A program made the translations under genes and the position numbers. The notes beneath the pieces are model-generated. The model was not told the DNA's origin, ran no database searches, and was given only the letters and a program-made list of their open reading frames with translations. A stretch of DNA of 64,000 nucleotides. It comes from Methylobacterium sp. UNC378MF. Lineage in GTDB: Bacteria; Pseudomonadota; Alphaproteobacteria; Rhizobiales; Beijerinckiaceae. Positions 43,002-52,372 of this stretch are shown one piece after another. The first letter of the stretch is position 1; the number at the start of each line of letters is the position of its first letter. The DNA lies in assembly GCF_900103195.1 (NCBI RefSeq), contig NZ_FMWU01000027.1:1-64000 (forward strand). Reading direction: 5' to 3'.

Positions 43002-44288
43002 GTGATCGGAACGCGCACCGCACCGGCCATCCTGGCCGCATCCCTCGCCTTGGCGGTCCCCGCCGGCGCCGGGGAGGACGCGTTCGAGGGCATGGCCGGT
43101 CCTTACGGCGAGCGCCTGCGCTACGACGCGAAGGGGCTGACCCTCACTTTCCCCGAACCGGACGTGGGGCTCCAGATCGGTGGCCGGCTGCACATCGACG
43201 GCGGCACTGCCGGTTTTAGCCGGCCGAACCTGCCCGAGGCCTTTCCCGACAACGTCGCCGTGCGCCGCGCCTGGATCGAGCCGACGCTCACCATCGGCCG
43301 CGACTGGGTGATCGCCTTCCAGTACGATTTCGCCGACCCGATGCTGCCGATCAACGATGCGTTGGTCGCCTGGAAGGGGCTGCCGGACACGATCCTGACC
43401 CTCGGCAACATGAAGGAGCCGTTCAGCCTGGAATGGCTGCAGAGCAACAACGACACCCTGTTCGTCGAGCGTTCGGTGGCCAATGCTCTCGTACCGGAGC
43501 GCCGATTCGGCCTCGCGGCCGGGCATCACGGGCAGGCCTGGACCGCGGTGGCCGGCGTGTTCGGCAACGCCGCCAGCAACGGAATCGCCGGGGACGGCGT
43601 CGCGGTGGCGGCCCGCGCCACCGTCGCGCCGATCATGACCGCCGACGAGACCCTCCATCTCGGCCTCGCCGGGATCGTCCGCAGTCGGTCGCGGTCCGAC
43701 GGCGCCTTCAGCTTCTCAAGTCCCGCCGGAGCCTTCCTGTTCACACGCCCCCTGGTGGATACCGGCGATCTCCCCGACGCCGCCACGGTATCGCGGCTCG
43801 GCGCCGAATTGGCCTATCGCCGCGGTCCGTTGCTGGTGCAGGCGGAATATATCCGCGCCGCGTTGCAGCCATTCCGCGGCCCCGGCCAATCCGGCTCCGG
43901 GCTCGACTTCCAGGGCGGCTATATCGAGGCGGCCCTGGTGCTGAACGGCGAAGGCCGCGGCTATGCGCTGACGCCTCAGAGCGGCACGACCTACGCGACC
44001 TTCAGGGGCGTAACGGTCCCGGAGGCGCAGCGGGTCTCCCGGGGCGGGATCGGCGTGTTCGAACTGGCCGCGCGCTACAGCGCCGTCGACCTGAACGCCC
44101 GCGGCTTCCGCGGAGGCCGCGAGCGCGACGTGACCCTCGGCCTGAGCTGGTATCCCGAGCCGAATCTGCGGCTGATCGGGAACGTCATCCACGGGCGCGT
44201 GCAACCGGGAGAGGCCCAATCCGAGACCCTGGGCACGGCTCCGTTCTCGGTCGACACGGTGATCGCGCGGCTGCAGATCTACTGGTGA
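43002..44288 (+). CDS. Phosphate-selective-type porin (OprO/OprP family)
   Basis: A 428-aa outer-membrane porin. The GTG start gives a signal peptide IGTRTAPAILAASLALAVPA. The barrel includes the OprP-family pattern VGLQIGGRLHIDGGTAGF, RRAWIEPTLTIGRDWVIAFQYDFAD and GNMKEPFSLEWLQSNNDTLFVERS. The sequence ends with the porin-like aromatic terminus IARLQIYW. It probably allows diffusion of anions such as phosphate or polyphosphate across the outer membrane; specificity is inferred from family only. An in-frame extension from 42849 is not signal-like and is ignored. It is convergent with the EAL gene. Confidence 0.88.
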   Translation: MIGTRTAPAILAASLALAVPAGAGEDAFEGMAGPYGERLRYDAKGLTLTFPEPDVGLQIGGRLHIDGGTAGFSRPNLPEAFPDNVAVRRAWIEPTLTIGRDWVIAFQYDFADPMLPINDALVAWKGLPDTILTLGNMKEPFSLEWLQSNNDTLFVERSVANALVPERRFGLAAGHHGQAWTAVAGVFGNAASNGIAGDGVAVAARATVAPIMTADETLHLGLAGIVRSRSRSDGAFSFSSPAGAFLFTRPLVDTGDLPDAATVSRLGAELAYRRGPLLVQAEYIRAALQPFRGPGQSGSGLDFQGGYIEAALVLNGEGRGYALTPQSGTTYATFRGVTVPEAQRVSRGGIGVFELAARYSAVDLNARGFRGGRERDVTLGLSWYPEPNLRLIGNVIHGRVQPGEAQSETLGTAPFSVDTVIARLQIYW

Positions 44289-44325
44289 GGGGCGAACGGG
44301 CCGGCCGCTTCCTCGTCCGACGGCC

Positions 44326-45786
44326 TTACACGGCGCGGCGCAGAACCGATCGGAACGGGCGCCGCTCGGGCTCCGGGGGTGGCGTCGGCTCCTCGGAAGG
44401 CGGGGTCGCCAAGACCTCCGCCCGCACCGGCCGCGGTGCCGCGAAGGCCGTTCCCTGCGCGAACGGCACGTCGAGGTCGATCAGGTCCGGAACGTCGGCC
44501 TCGTCGGCGACGCCGGTGGCGACGACGCGGATCCCGGCCCGGCCGAGGGCCGGTGCGGTGTCCTCGATGGCGATGTCCGACAGGCGGCCCCGGTTCGCGC
44601 CCGGCCGCAGCAGCATCTCCGCCGGCACCTTGACCTGACCGATGCCGAGCGCCGCGAGTTCGGCCGCTTCGAAGCGCAGGTCGTCCGGGCGGTCGAGGCT
44701 GAACCCGATCCGGCCCTGCAGGGGCGCAAGCAGGCCCCGCTGGCCGGCGTCGAGGCGGCGCCAGCTCTCCTGCGGCAGGGCGATGGTCAACCCCGCCAGG
44801 GCCGGATCGTCGGCGGCCGTGCGGGCCAATTCGCGCAGGAGGCCGGGCTCGAACAGCGACAGCGGCGACAAGCTGTAGGTCAGCAGGGTCTCGCTGCCCC
44901 GTCGGGCGAGGTGACGCGTCACGATGGAGGCGCGCTGGAGCATGCGGCGATCGAGTTCGGTGGTGCGGCCGTAGCGCTCAAGCACCGGCAGGAAGGCGTC
45001 GGGTTCGGCCGGCGGCGTCCCAGGACCGCCGATCCGCAACCGGGCCAGCGCCTCGTAGGCCACGACCTTGCGCTGGGGCAGGGTGACGACGGGCTGCAGG
45101 TGGATTTCCAGGCCCTCCCCTTCGAAGGCCGCGATGATCGCGGCCTCGTCGAGCGGGGTCGCGGTGGGCCGGGGCGGGATCGGGCGCGGCGGGATCGGGC
45201 GCGGCGAGACGGACGGCGCCGGATCCTGGACGGTTTGCCGGTCCGTCGCGGCCGGCTGCGGCACCGACGGGATGCGCTCGGGCAGAGCGGCCGGCGCCTG
45301 GGGATGCGCCGGCGCTTCTGGGAGATCCGCGGCCGGCATCGGATCGGGCTGATGCCGGAGCGCCTGCGCCGGCGCGATCTCGCGCGGAGCCTTGAGGCTC
45401 GCGATCTCGGAATCCTGGTTGCTCACCACCGTGGTGAGGTCCCGCACGATGCCGCTGAGGAGCCCGAACTCGACGGTCAGTTCCTCGATCTGCGCCCGGA
45501 GGGTGGCCTCGGCGACCTCGGGCCGCGGCTGAGCCGCCGCGGCGGCCGCCGCCGTCTCGACCTTGAGCAGGCGCCGGGACAGCAGATCGACCTCGCCGGA
45601 CAGCTTCTCGCAGCGCGCCTTCAGGGTGGCGATACGGGTCAGGGCGAGAGAGCCGGCCGCGGCGGCCGCGGCGCCGAGCGTCAAGGCGCTCCAGAGCGGC
45701 AGGAACACCGCGAGCGGCCCGAACACGACGAGCCCGATTAGGCCGACCGTCAACAGCCCCGCGTACCGGCCGAGGACCGGGACCAT
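44326..45786 (-). CDS. Membrane-anchored protein with degenerate EAL domain
   Basis: A 486-aa protein. Two N-terminal hydrophobic segments (residues about 8-50) are followed by a coiled coil (CEKLSGEVDLLSRRLLKVE) and a second helical stretch to about 125. A Pro-rich linker with the tandem unit PIPPR follows, then an EAL-type c-di-GMP domain from about 215. EAL itself survives (YEALARL), but other catalytic motifs are altered: the Asn position reads TYSLSPLSLF, the metal-ligand Glu segment is TIALPQESW, the KID motif is replaced by QVKVP, and AEGVE reads ATGVAD. It is therefore probably an inactive phosphodiesterase acting as a c-di-GMP sensor or scaffold. It resembles the tail-to-EAL architecture seen in alphaproteobacterial membrane EAL proteins. 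Confidence 0.82.
   Translation of the reverse strand: MVPVLGRYAGLLTVGLIGLVVFGPLAVFLPLWSALTLGAAAAAAGSLALTRIATLKARCEKLSGEVDLLSRRLLKVETAAAAAAAQPRPEVAEATLRAQIEELTVEFGLLSGIVRDLTTVVSNQDSEIASLKAPREIAPAQALRHQPDPMPAADLPEAPAHPQAPAALPERIPSVPQPAATDRQTVQDPAPSVSPRPIPPRPIPPRPTATPLDEAAIIAAFEGEGLEIHLQPVVTLPQRKVVAYEALARLRIGGPGTPPAEPDAFLPVLERYGRTTELDRRMLQRASIVTRHLARRGSETLLTYSLSPLSLFEPGLLRELARTAADDPALAGLTIALPQESWRRLDAGQRGLLAPLQGRIGFSLDRPDDLRFEAAELAALGIGQVKVPAEMLLRPGANRGRLSDIAIEDTAPALGRAGIRVVATGVADEADVPDLIDLDVPFAQGTAFAAPRPVRAEVLATPPSEEPTPPPEPERRPFRSVLRRAV
45176..45205. repeat. Tandem 15-base repeat (two copies)
   Basis: GGGATCGGGCGCGGC is repeated exactly twice in tandem inside the EAL gene. On the coding strand it encodes the repeated proline-rich unit PIPPR. 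Such units can vary in copy number by slippage, changing linker length. Confidence 0.85.
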
Positions 45787-46065
45787 CGTCTGAACACCTG
45801 CCAGGAACGCGCGCCGGTCGCCGGGGAATATCCCGAGCGAACCCCACCGGGCGCGAACCGAATCGCAGGATCATTGGCCGGGCACACCCCGGCCGGCAAG
45901 GCTCAGGGAGGGTGATGGTGCGATGCCGCCTGTTAATTTCGGGGGGTGTGACGCCGGCGCCCGCTGGAACGTTGCGGAATCATCACGGCGGGTCCGATTG
46001 CAAGGCCCTCCGGGGAGGGTTGCGCGGCTTGCGAATGCGGCGGGGATGAAAAAGGATCATAAAGC

Positions 46066-46944
46066 GTGGCCATGACGCCCGTCCCCACGCGTACTCCCCG
46101 ATTTCGCGCTGTTCTCGGCGCCGGCACGCTGCTCGCGGCCTTCGGCACGACAGCGCTGCAGGCCGCCGATCTCGGCGCGGACCTTGCGCGCCCGACGCCG
46201 ACCTTCGCGATGGTCGATCCAAACACTTGGATCGTCACGCTGAGCGGCTCGATCCAGGCCGTGCCGCGCTATCCGGGCGCCAGCGACTACACCGCCGTCG
46301 GCTATCCCTCGATCGACATCCGGCGGGTGGGCGAGCCGCGCCGCTTCTCGACGCCAGATGACGGTTTCAGCTTCTCGCTGTTCGACTCCGAGTCGTTCCG
46401 GATCGGCCCGACCGCGCGCTTCGTGCCCGGGCGCTATTACGGCGACGACCGGCGCCACCTGTACGGCTTCCGCGACGCACGCTTCGCGGTCGAGCCGGGC
46501 GTGTTCGCCGAATTCTATCCGGTCTCCTTCATCCGGACCCGCGTCGAGGCCCGCCAGGGCGTTTACGGCCATCACGGCACCGTCGGCTCGGTGGCAGCCG
46601 ACTACCTGATCCCGGCAGATAAGCTCCTGTTCTCCATCGGGCCGCGCTTCAACATCGGCGATGCCAGCTACGCCCGGAAGTATTTCGGGGTCTCCCCGAT
46701 CGAGGCGGCGCTGAACGGGCGCGTCACCCCCTACGACCCGCGCAGCTTCTACTCGGCGGGCGTACTCGGCGGCGTCACCTACACGCAGAGCGAGACATGG
46801 GCCTATACGGCCTATGCCGGCTACACCCGGATCCTCGGCGCCTCCGGCGACAGCCCGCTGGTGCGCCGCCCCTTCGGCAACCCCAATCAGTACCAGTTCG
46901 GCCTGCGCATCGATTACGCCTTCCGGATGCCGGCGCCGTTCTAG
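46066..46944 (+). CDS. MipA/OmpV family outer-membrane protein
   Basis: A 292-aa protein with a signal peptide (FRAVLGAGTLLAAFGTTALQ, cleavage near AADLG). A beta-barrel follows with the MipA/OmpV pattern: VTLSGSIQAVPRYPGASDYT, GYPSIDIRRVG, FRIGPTARFVPGRYYGDDRR, ARQGVYGHHGTVGSVAADYL, and the terminal aromatic stretch YQFGLRIDYAF. The family covers scaffolds that interact with peptidoglycan enzymes; function here is inferred. GTG at 46066 fits the ribosome-binding site AAAGGA better than ATG at 46072. It is monocistronic. Confidence 0.88.
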   Translation: MAMTPVPTRTPRFRAVLGAGTLLAAFGTTALQAADLGADLARPTPTFAMVDPNTWIVTLSGSIQAVPRYPGASDYTAVGYPSIDIRRVGEPRRFSTPDDGFSFSLFDSESFRIGPTARFVPGRYYGDDRRHLYGFRDARFAVEPGVFAEFYPVSFIRTRVEARQGVYGHHGTVGSVAADYLIPADKLLFSIGPRFNIGDASYARKYFGVSPIEAALNGRVTPYDPRSFYSAGVLGGVTYTQSETWAYTAYAGYTRILGASGDSPLVRRPFGNPNQYQFGLRIDYAFRMPAPF

Positions 46945-47013
46945 GCCGCCGCGGCGGCTTGCACCGGTCCCACCGGCTCCCGACATTGCGGCGACACGGA
47001 TATGGAGGCCCGG

Positions 47014-47235
47014 ATGGACGAGACGCGCGCCGACCTGCTGATGCGGGTGGAGGGCATGACGTGTGACGGCTGCGCCGCCGCGGTGACCCGCGCGGTGAAG
47101 CGGATCGATCCCGCGGCGGATGTACAGGTCGATCGGGACGGCGCACGGGTGGCGATCCGCACCGACGCGCAGGCGCTCACCATCGCCGAGGCCCTGACCC
47201 AGGCCGGCTACACCGCGACGGCCATGACCGGCTGA
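47014..47235 (+). CDS. Heavy-metal-associated (HMA) domain protein, CopZ-like metallochaperone
   Basis: A 73-aa protein consisting of a single HMA domain: LLMRVEGMTCDGCAAAVTRA with the metal-binding MTCDGC motif. The conserved hydrophobic pattern follows (VQVDRDGARVAIRT, then IAEALTQAGYTATAM). It probably binds Cu(I) and hands it to a partner such as a P-type ATPase, which is not in the window. The start at 47014 is set by GGAGG at 47004-47008; the ATG at 47002 has no site. There is no copper-export gene nearby, so the partner is unknown. Confidence 0.85.
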   Translation: MDETRADLLMRVEGMTCDGCAAAVTRAVKRIDPAADVQVDRDGARVAIRTDAQALTIAEALTQAGYTATAMTG

Positions 47236-47325
47236 GACGGCCGGGATCGGCTGAAGTCGCTCAGTCTCCGGATCTGGGCCGGCAGGCTGCGGCAGCTAAT
47301 GTCGCGGCGCCCCACATCGGTGCAA

Positions 47326-47403
47326 GGAGCGCGAGCAACGCGGGCACGCGCGACGCTTGTGCGCGTAGCGCAACTGGGTTGCTGCGCCCCGCTCGCAGGG
47401 ACG
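47326..47403. repeat. Possible degenerate family A repeat
   Basis: The ends GAGCGCGAGCAACG and GTTGCTGCGCCCCGCTCGCA form an imperfect inverted pair and resemble the ends of family A, but the middle is rearranged. It may be an eroded copy. It lies in the 225-base gap after the HMA gene, which otherwise contains nothing recognisable. Confidence 0.35.
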
Positions 47404-47460
47404 GCGACCTTGCTGGGCTGGATTCGGGACGATGGTTGCCACCGTGCCGAGAAGGACCGC

Positions 47461-47610
47461 TCAGGAGCGGCTCAGGAACATCCCGGTGAGCAGCAGGGCG
47501 AAGCCCGCGAGGCCGAACAGGCCCTCCTTGCGCTGGGTCCTGTCGAGGAAATGAGCGGCGGCGCCGGCCGCACAACAGGCGGCCCCCAGGCCGATTGTCA
47601 GCGAGGACAT
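47461..47610 (-). CDS. Small membrane protein (49 aa)
   Basis: Reads MSSLTIGLGAACCAAGAAAH, then FLDRTQRKEGLFG, then LAGFALLLTGMFLSRS. Two hydrophobic segments (residues about 3-19 and 30-45) are separated by a charged loop, so this is a likely two-helix membrane protein. A clear ribosome-binding site GAGGAG lies 8 bases upstream of ATG 47610. Too small to assign a family. It points away from mnmG and into the HMA gene's end. Confidence 0.6.
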   Translation of the reverse strand: MSSLTIGLGAACCAAGAAAHFLDRTQRKEGLFGLAGFALLLTGMFLSRS

Positions 47611-48032
47611 CTCGAGTCTCCTCATCCCGCGTCGCCCCGCGACGCGGCGAAACAGCCCCCCTCATGGGCCTGCCGGACGGCGCTGTCCGTTCAGGATGGA
47701 GTCACGGCGCAAGATTTGCACGGTCCGGCGAGACTGGCAAGCGATCATCATTAAGTTCTCGCCGATCCTGCGAGAGCAATGCTTGAGGGACCGATAGATC
47801 TTTGCGGCGCGGTCGCGCTGAATACCGTATTCACATTCACCGCATCGCGCGACGGCTCCGCGCGGGACGCCGGTCCGGTGCGGCTGCGGACGGAATGCGT
47901 TGACCGCCGCGCCCACGCCCGCTTAGACCACCCGGCGGAACCATGGGCCTACGGGTCCCTCCCGCACGGAACGCGGGTGCGCACCGACCCGCAGCTGCGG
48001 CGGGACTTCTGCGAAAGGCTGCTCGTCAACCT
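47611..48032. other. Upstream region of mnmG
   Basis: About 420 bases without a gene. It should contain the promoter of the mnmG-rsmG-parA-parB operon; the stretch 47745-47850 is AT-richer but I cannot fix a -35/-10 pair. The mnmG frame stays open to 47943 without conservation. No third parS is seen. Confidence 0.45.
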
Positions 48033-49931
48033 ATGCTCACCACCTCCCCCGTCCGGTTCGACGTTGCGGTCGTCGGCGGCGGCCATGCCGGCGTCGAGGC
48101 CGCCGCCGCGGCCGCACGCTGCGGCGCGCGCACCGCGCTGGTCACGCACGATCCGACGACGATCGGGGCGATGTCGTGCAACCCGGCTATCGGCGGCCTC
48201 GGCAAGGGCCATCTCGTGCGCGAGGTCGATGCTCTGGACGGCCTGATGGGCCGGGTCGCGGACGCCGCCGGAATCCAGTTCCGCCTGCTCAACCGCCGCA
48301 AGGGCCCGGCGGTACGCGGCCCCCGGACCCAGGCCGACCGCAAGCTCTACGCGGCCGCCATGCAGGAAGCGGTGGCCGAGACCGACGGGCTCACGGTGAT
48401 TGCGGGCGCCTGCGAGGATCTCACCTTCGGCGCGGAGGGCCGCCTCAGCGGCCTCGTCCTGGCGGATGGGCGCACCCTCGCCTGCGGGGCCGTGGTGCTG
48501 ACCACCGGCACCTTCCTGCGCGGGCTGATCCATATCGGCGAGCGGCAGATCCCGGCGGGCCGCGTCGGCGAGGCGCCGGCGATCGGACTGGCGCAGACCC
48601 TCGACCGCCTGGGCCTCCGGCTGGGTCGGCTGAAGACCGGCACGCCCCCGCGTCTTGACGGACGGACCATCGATTGGGCCGGCCTGGAGATGCAGGAGGC
48701 CGATGCCGAGCCGGTGCCGTTCTCGACCCTGACCGAGCGGATCACGACGCCGCAGATCCGCTGCGGCATCACCCGGACGAGCCAGGCCGTCCACGACCTG
48801 ATCCGCGCCAACCTGCACCGCTCGCCGATGTATTCCGGCGGGATCGCCAGCCGGGGGCCGCGCTACTGCCCGTCGATCGAGGACAAGGTGGTGCGCTTCG
48901 GCGACCGGGAGGGGCACCAGATCTTCCTGGAGCCCGAGGGCCTGGACGACCCGACGATCTACCCGAACGGCATCTCCACGGCCCTGCCGGAAGAGGTGCA
49001 GCACGCGCTCGTCCGTCTGATCCCCGGGCTGGAGCGGGCCACGATCCTGCGCCCGGGCTACGCCATCGAGTACGACTACGTCGATCCGCGGGAACTCGAT
49101 AGCGGCCTCCAGGTGAAGCGCCTGCCGGGCCTGTTCCTGGCCGGCCAGATCAACGGCACTACGGGCTACGAGGAGGCTGCCGGCCAAGGGCTGGTGGCCG
49201 GTCTCAACGCCGCCCGGCACGCGGGCGGACTCGGCATCGTGGGCTTCGACCGGGCCGAGTCGTATCTCGGCGTGATGATCGATGACCTCGTGACCCAGGG
49301 TGTCAGCGAGCCCTACCGGATGTTCACCTCGCGCTCGGAGTACCGGCTGTCCCTGCGGGTCGACAACGCGGATGCCCGCCTCACGCCGCGCGGGATCGCG
49401 CTGGGCTGCGTCGGGGGATATCGGGCAACCCGTTTCGCGGCCGGGCAGGCGGCCCTGGACGCGGCCCGCGCCCGCCTCGAATCCGTGAGCCTGACGCCGA
49501 GCCAGGCTGCTTCCCACGGGATCAACCTGAACCGCGATGGCATCCGCCGCACCGGCTTCCAGCTGCTGGCCTATCCGGAGATCGCGTGGTCTACCCTGGC
49601 GGCGGTGTGGCCGGATCTCGCCGATGTCGCTCCACGGATCGCCGATCGGATGAAGACCGACGCGACCTATGCGGTCTATCTCGACCGGCAGAACGCCGAC
49701 ATCGCAGCCTTCCGCCGCGACGAGGCGGTGCGCCTGCCCGCGGGTCTGGATTACGCGGCGATCAGCGGCCTCTCCAATGAGATGCGGGTGAAGCTCGAGA
49801 CCGTGCGCCCCGGGACCCTGGGACAGGCGGCACGGATCGAGGGCGTGACCCCGGCCGCGCTGACCCTGCTCGCCGCGCATGCGCGGCGCGGCGCGCGATC
49901 GACGCCGGCCCTGGATCAGCTGTCGGCATGA
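48033..49931 (+). CDS. mnmG: tRNA uridine 5-carboxymethylaminomethyl modification enzyme MnmG (GidA)
   Basis: A 632-aa FAD enzyme, partner of MnmE in modifying U34 of tRNA. The FAD-binding GGGHAGVEAA motif and the signature GAMSCNPAIGGLGKGHLVRE stand near the N-terminus. The middle has GTPPRLDGRTIDW, with the catalytic Cys region PQIRCGITRT. The GidA family segment LFLAGQINGTTGYEEAAGQG and the C-terminal helical domain complete the protein. The start at 48033 (MLTTSPVRFDVAVVGGG) was chosen because homology starts there. The stop overlaps rsmG (ATGA, 49928-49931), first link of a tight operon with parA and parB. Confidence 0.96.
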   Translation: MLTTSPVRFDVAVVGGGHAGVEAAAAAARCGARTALVTHDPTTIGAMSCNPAIGGLGKGHLVREVDALDGLMGRVADAAGIQFRLLNRRKGPAVRGPRTQADRKLYAAAMQEAVAETDGLTVIAGACEDLTFGAEGRLSGLVLADGRTLACGAVVLTTGTFLRGLIHIGERQIPAGRVGEAPAIGLAQTLDRLGLRLGRLKTGTPPRLDGRTIDWAGLEMQEADAEPVPFSTLTERITTPQIRCGITRTSQAVHDLIRANLHRSPMYSGGIASRGPRYCPSIEDKVVRFGDREGHQIFLEPEGLDDPTIYPNGISTALPEEVQHALVRLIPGLERATILRPGYAIEYDYVDPRELDSGLQVKRLPGLFLAGQINGTTGYEEAAGQGLVAGLNAARHAGGLGIVGFDRAESYLGVMIDDLVTQGVSEPYRMFTSRSEYRLSLRVDNADARLTPRGIALGCVGGYRATRFAAGQAALDAARARLESVSLTPSQAASHGINLNRDGIRRTGFQLLAYPEIAWSTLAAVWPDLADVAPRIADRMKTDATYAVYLDRQNADIAAFRRDEAVRLPAGLDYAAISGLSNEMRVKLETVRPGTLGQAARIEGVTPAALTLLAAHARRGARSTPALDQLSA

Positions 49932-50559
49932 GTGACCCGGATCGCGCCCGCATCCTGGCAGCCTCCCGTGTTTCACGTGAAACAGCCGAGCGGCTGGACC
50001 TCTACGTGGCCCAGCTGCGCCGCTGGCAGCCGATCAAGAACCTCGTCGGCCCGGCGACCCTGACGGAGGTCTGGAGCCGCCATATCGACGACGCATTGCA
50101 GCTGCTCGATCTGGCACCCGGTGCCCGCACCTGGCTCGACCTCGGCTCCGGAGCGGGCATTCCGGGCCTGATCCTGGCCATCGCCGGCCGGGAACGCGGC
50201 ATTCGGGTCGACCTCGTGGAGAGCAACGCGCGCAAATGCGCCTTCCTCACCGAGACGGCTCGCCTCACCGAGGCCCCGGCCCGGGTGCGCAACGCCCGGA
50301 TCGAGGCCGTGATCGACGAGTACGTCGGCACCGAGGTCGTCTGCGCCCGCGCCCTCGCGCCGATGGCACAGCTCCTCGCCTGGACCGAGCCTCTGTTGAA
50401 AACGGGCACCACCGGCCTGTTTCCGAAGGGCCGGGACGTACAAGCCGAATTGACCCAGGCCGGCGCGCAGTGGACAGTCGTTAACGACCTCGTGCCGAGC
50501 CGGACCGATTCCGATGCCCGGATCGTGCGCGTCACTGCCCTCGCCGCCCCGAGCCACCG

Positions 50560-50563
<4 letters not shown>
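49928..50563 (+). CDS. rsmG: 16S rRNA (guanine527-N7) methyltransferase RsmG (GidB)
   Basis: A 211-aa SAM-dependent methyltransferase acting on G527 of 16S rRNA. SAM-binding motif I is TWLDLGSGAGIPGLILAI; family segments VSRETAERLDLYVAQLRRWQ, NLVGPATLTEVWSRHIDDAL and VVCARALAPMAQLL are present. Codons 14-19 contain a perfect parS sequence, so this gene doubles as a chromosome-segregation element. Both its start and its stop overlap neighbours by four bases (mnmG and parA), giving coupled translation. Confidence 0.95.
49969..49984. other. parS centromere site (perfect 16/16)
   Basis: TGTTTCACGTGAAACA is identical to the canonical parS. It lies inside rsmG, where it encodes VSRET in frame. ParB (encoded at 51479-52372) would nucleate here and spread. 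A similar placement within or next to gidB is common in bacteria. Confidence 0.97.
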
Positions 50564-51417
<854 letters not shown>

Positions 51418-51427
51418 TTGATTTGAG

Positions 51428-51450
51428 CCCCCTCCGGTTCGAAGAGGGGG
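51428..51450. other. Hairpin between parA and parB
   Basis: Inverted repeat CCCCCTC / GAGGGGG with a 9-base loop, 11 bases after the parA stop. Its right arm carries the purine-rich stretch that could act as the ribosome-binding site for a start at 51452. There is no T-run, so termination is unlikely; translational attenuation of parB is possible. Confidence 0.55.
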
Positions 51451-51478
51451 GATGTGGAGCGTGACACGGGTGGCGATC

Positions 51479-52372
51479 ATGGCGGAGGAGGGGGCGAAGC
51501 CTCGACTGGGGCGCGGGCTCGCGGCGCTGATCGGCGATTTCAACGAGGCCGGCCGCGCGTCGGCCAAGGCCGAGGAGCAGCGCAAGGTTCCGGTCGAGTT
51601 CCTGCGTGCCAACCCGCGCAACCCGCGCCGGAGCTTCGCCGAGACGGAACTGTCCGAACTGGCGGCCTCGATCGGCCAGCGGGGCATCATCCAGCCGATC
51701 GTGGTCCGCCCGATCGGCGACGTGCCCGGGACCTTCGAGATCGTGGCCGGCGAGCGGCGCTGGCGGGCTGCCCAGCGCGCCGGCCTCGACGAGGTGCCGG
51801 TGGTGGTGGTCGAGATCGACGACCGCGGCTCCCTGGAATTCGCCATCCTGGAGAACGTCCAGCGCACCGATCTCAACGCGATCGAGGAGGCGTCCGGCTA
51901 CGAGCGCCTGATGAAGGATTTCTCGTACACGCAGAAGGAGTTGGCCGAGATCCTGGGCAAGAGCCGCAGCCATCTGGCCAATACGCTCCGGCTGCTCAAC
52001 CTGCCGCTCTCCGTGCAGGAGCGCGTCTCCGCCGGCGAGCTGACCGCCGGACACGCCCGCGCCCTGCTGGCGGTGCGCGATCCCGAGGCGCTGGCGCGCC
52101 GCGTCGTGGCCGAGGGCCTGTCGGTCCGGGATGTGGAGGCCATCGCGTCCGCGGAGGCTGCCCCGGCCGAGACGCCCCGCCCCGGTCGCCCGCGCCTCTC
52201 AGCCGAGCGCCCCGCGACTGTGCGCGATCTGGAACTCCGGATCCACCGGGCGCTCGGCGTCCCGGTCTCCTACAAGCCCAAGGATGCCGATTCGGGCGAG
52301 ATCCGCATCCGCTACGAGTCCCAGGACGAGCTGCAGGCCCTGCTCAACCGGTTCAAGGTCTCGGACGCCTGA
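51479..52372 (+). CDS. parB: Chromosome partitioning protein ParB (Spo0J)
   Basis: A 297-aa ParB/Spo0J protein that binds parS and spreads as a CTPase clamp. Motifs: PRLGRGLAALIGD at the N-terminus (ParA-interacting), NPRNPRRSF, GIIQPIVVRPIG, the CTP-binding box GERRWRAAQRAGL, ENVQRTDLNAIEEA, and the helix-turn-helix TQKELAEILGKSRSHLANTL that recognises parS. The start MAEEGAKPRLG at 51479 matches the usual N-terminus; an in-frame ATG at 51452 adds nine residues and cannot be excluded. The two parS sites lie 1.5 and 11.5 kb away. Confidence 0.96.
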   Translation: MAEEGAKPRLGRGLAALIGDFNEAGRASAKAEEQRKVPVEFLRANPRNPRRSFAETELSELAASIGQRGIIQPIVVRPIGDVPGTFEIVAGERRWRAAQRAGLDEVPVVVVEIDDRGSLEFAILENVQRTDLNAIEEASGYERLMKDFSYTQKELAEILGKSRSHLANTLRLLNLPLSVQERVSAGELTAGHARALLAVRDPEALARRVVAEGLSVRDVEAIASAEAAPAETPRPGRPRLSAERPATVRDLELRIHRALGVPVSYKPKDADSGEIRIRYESQDELQALLNRFKVSDA

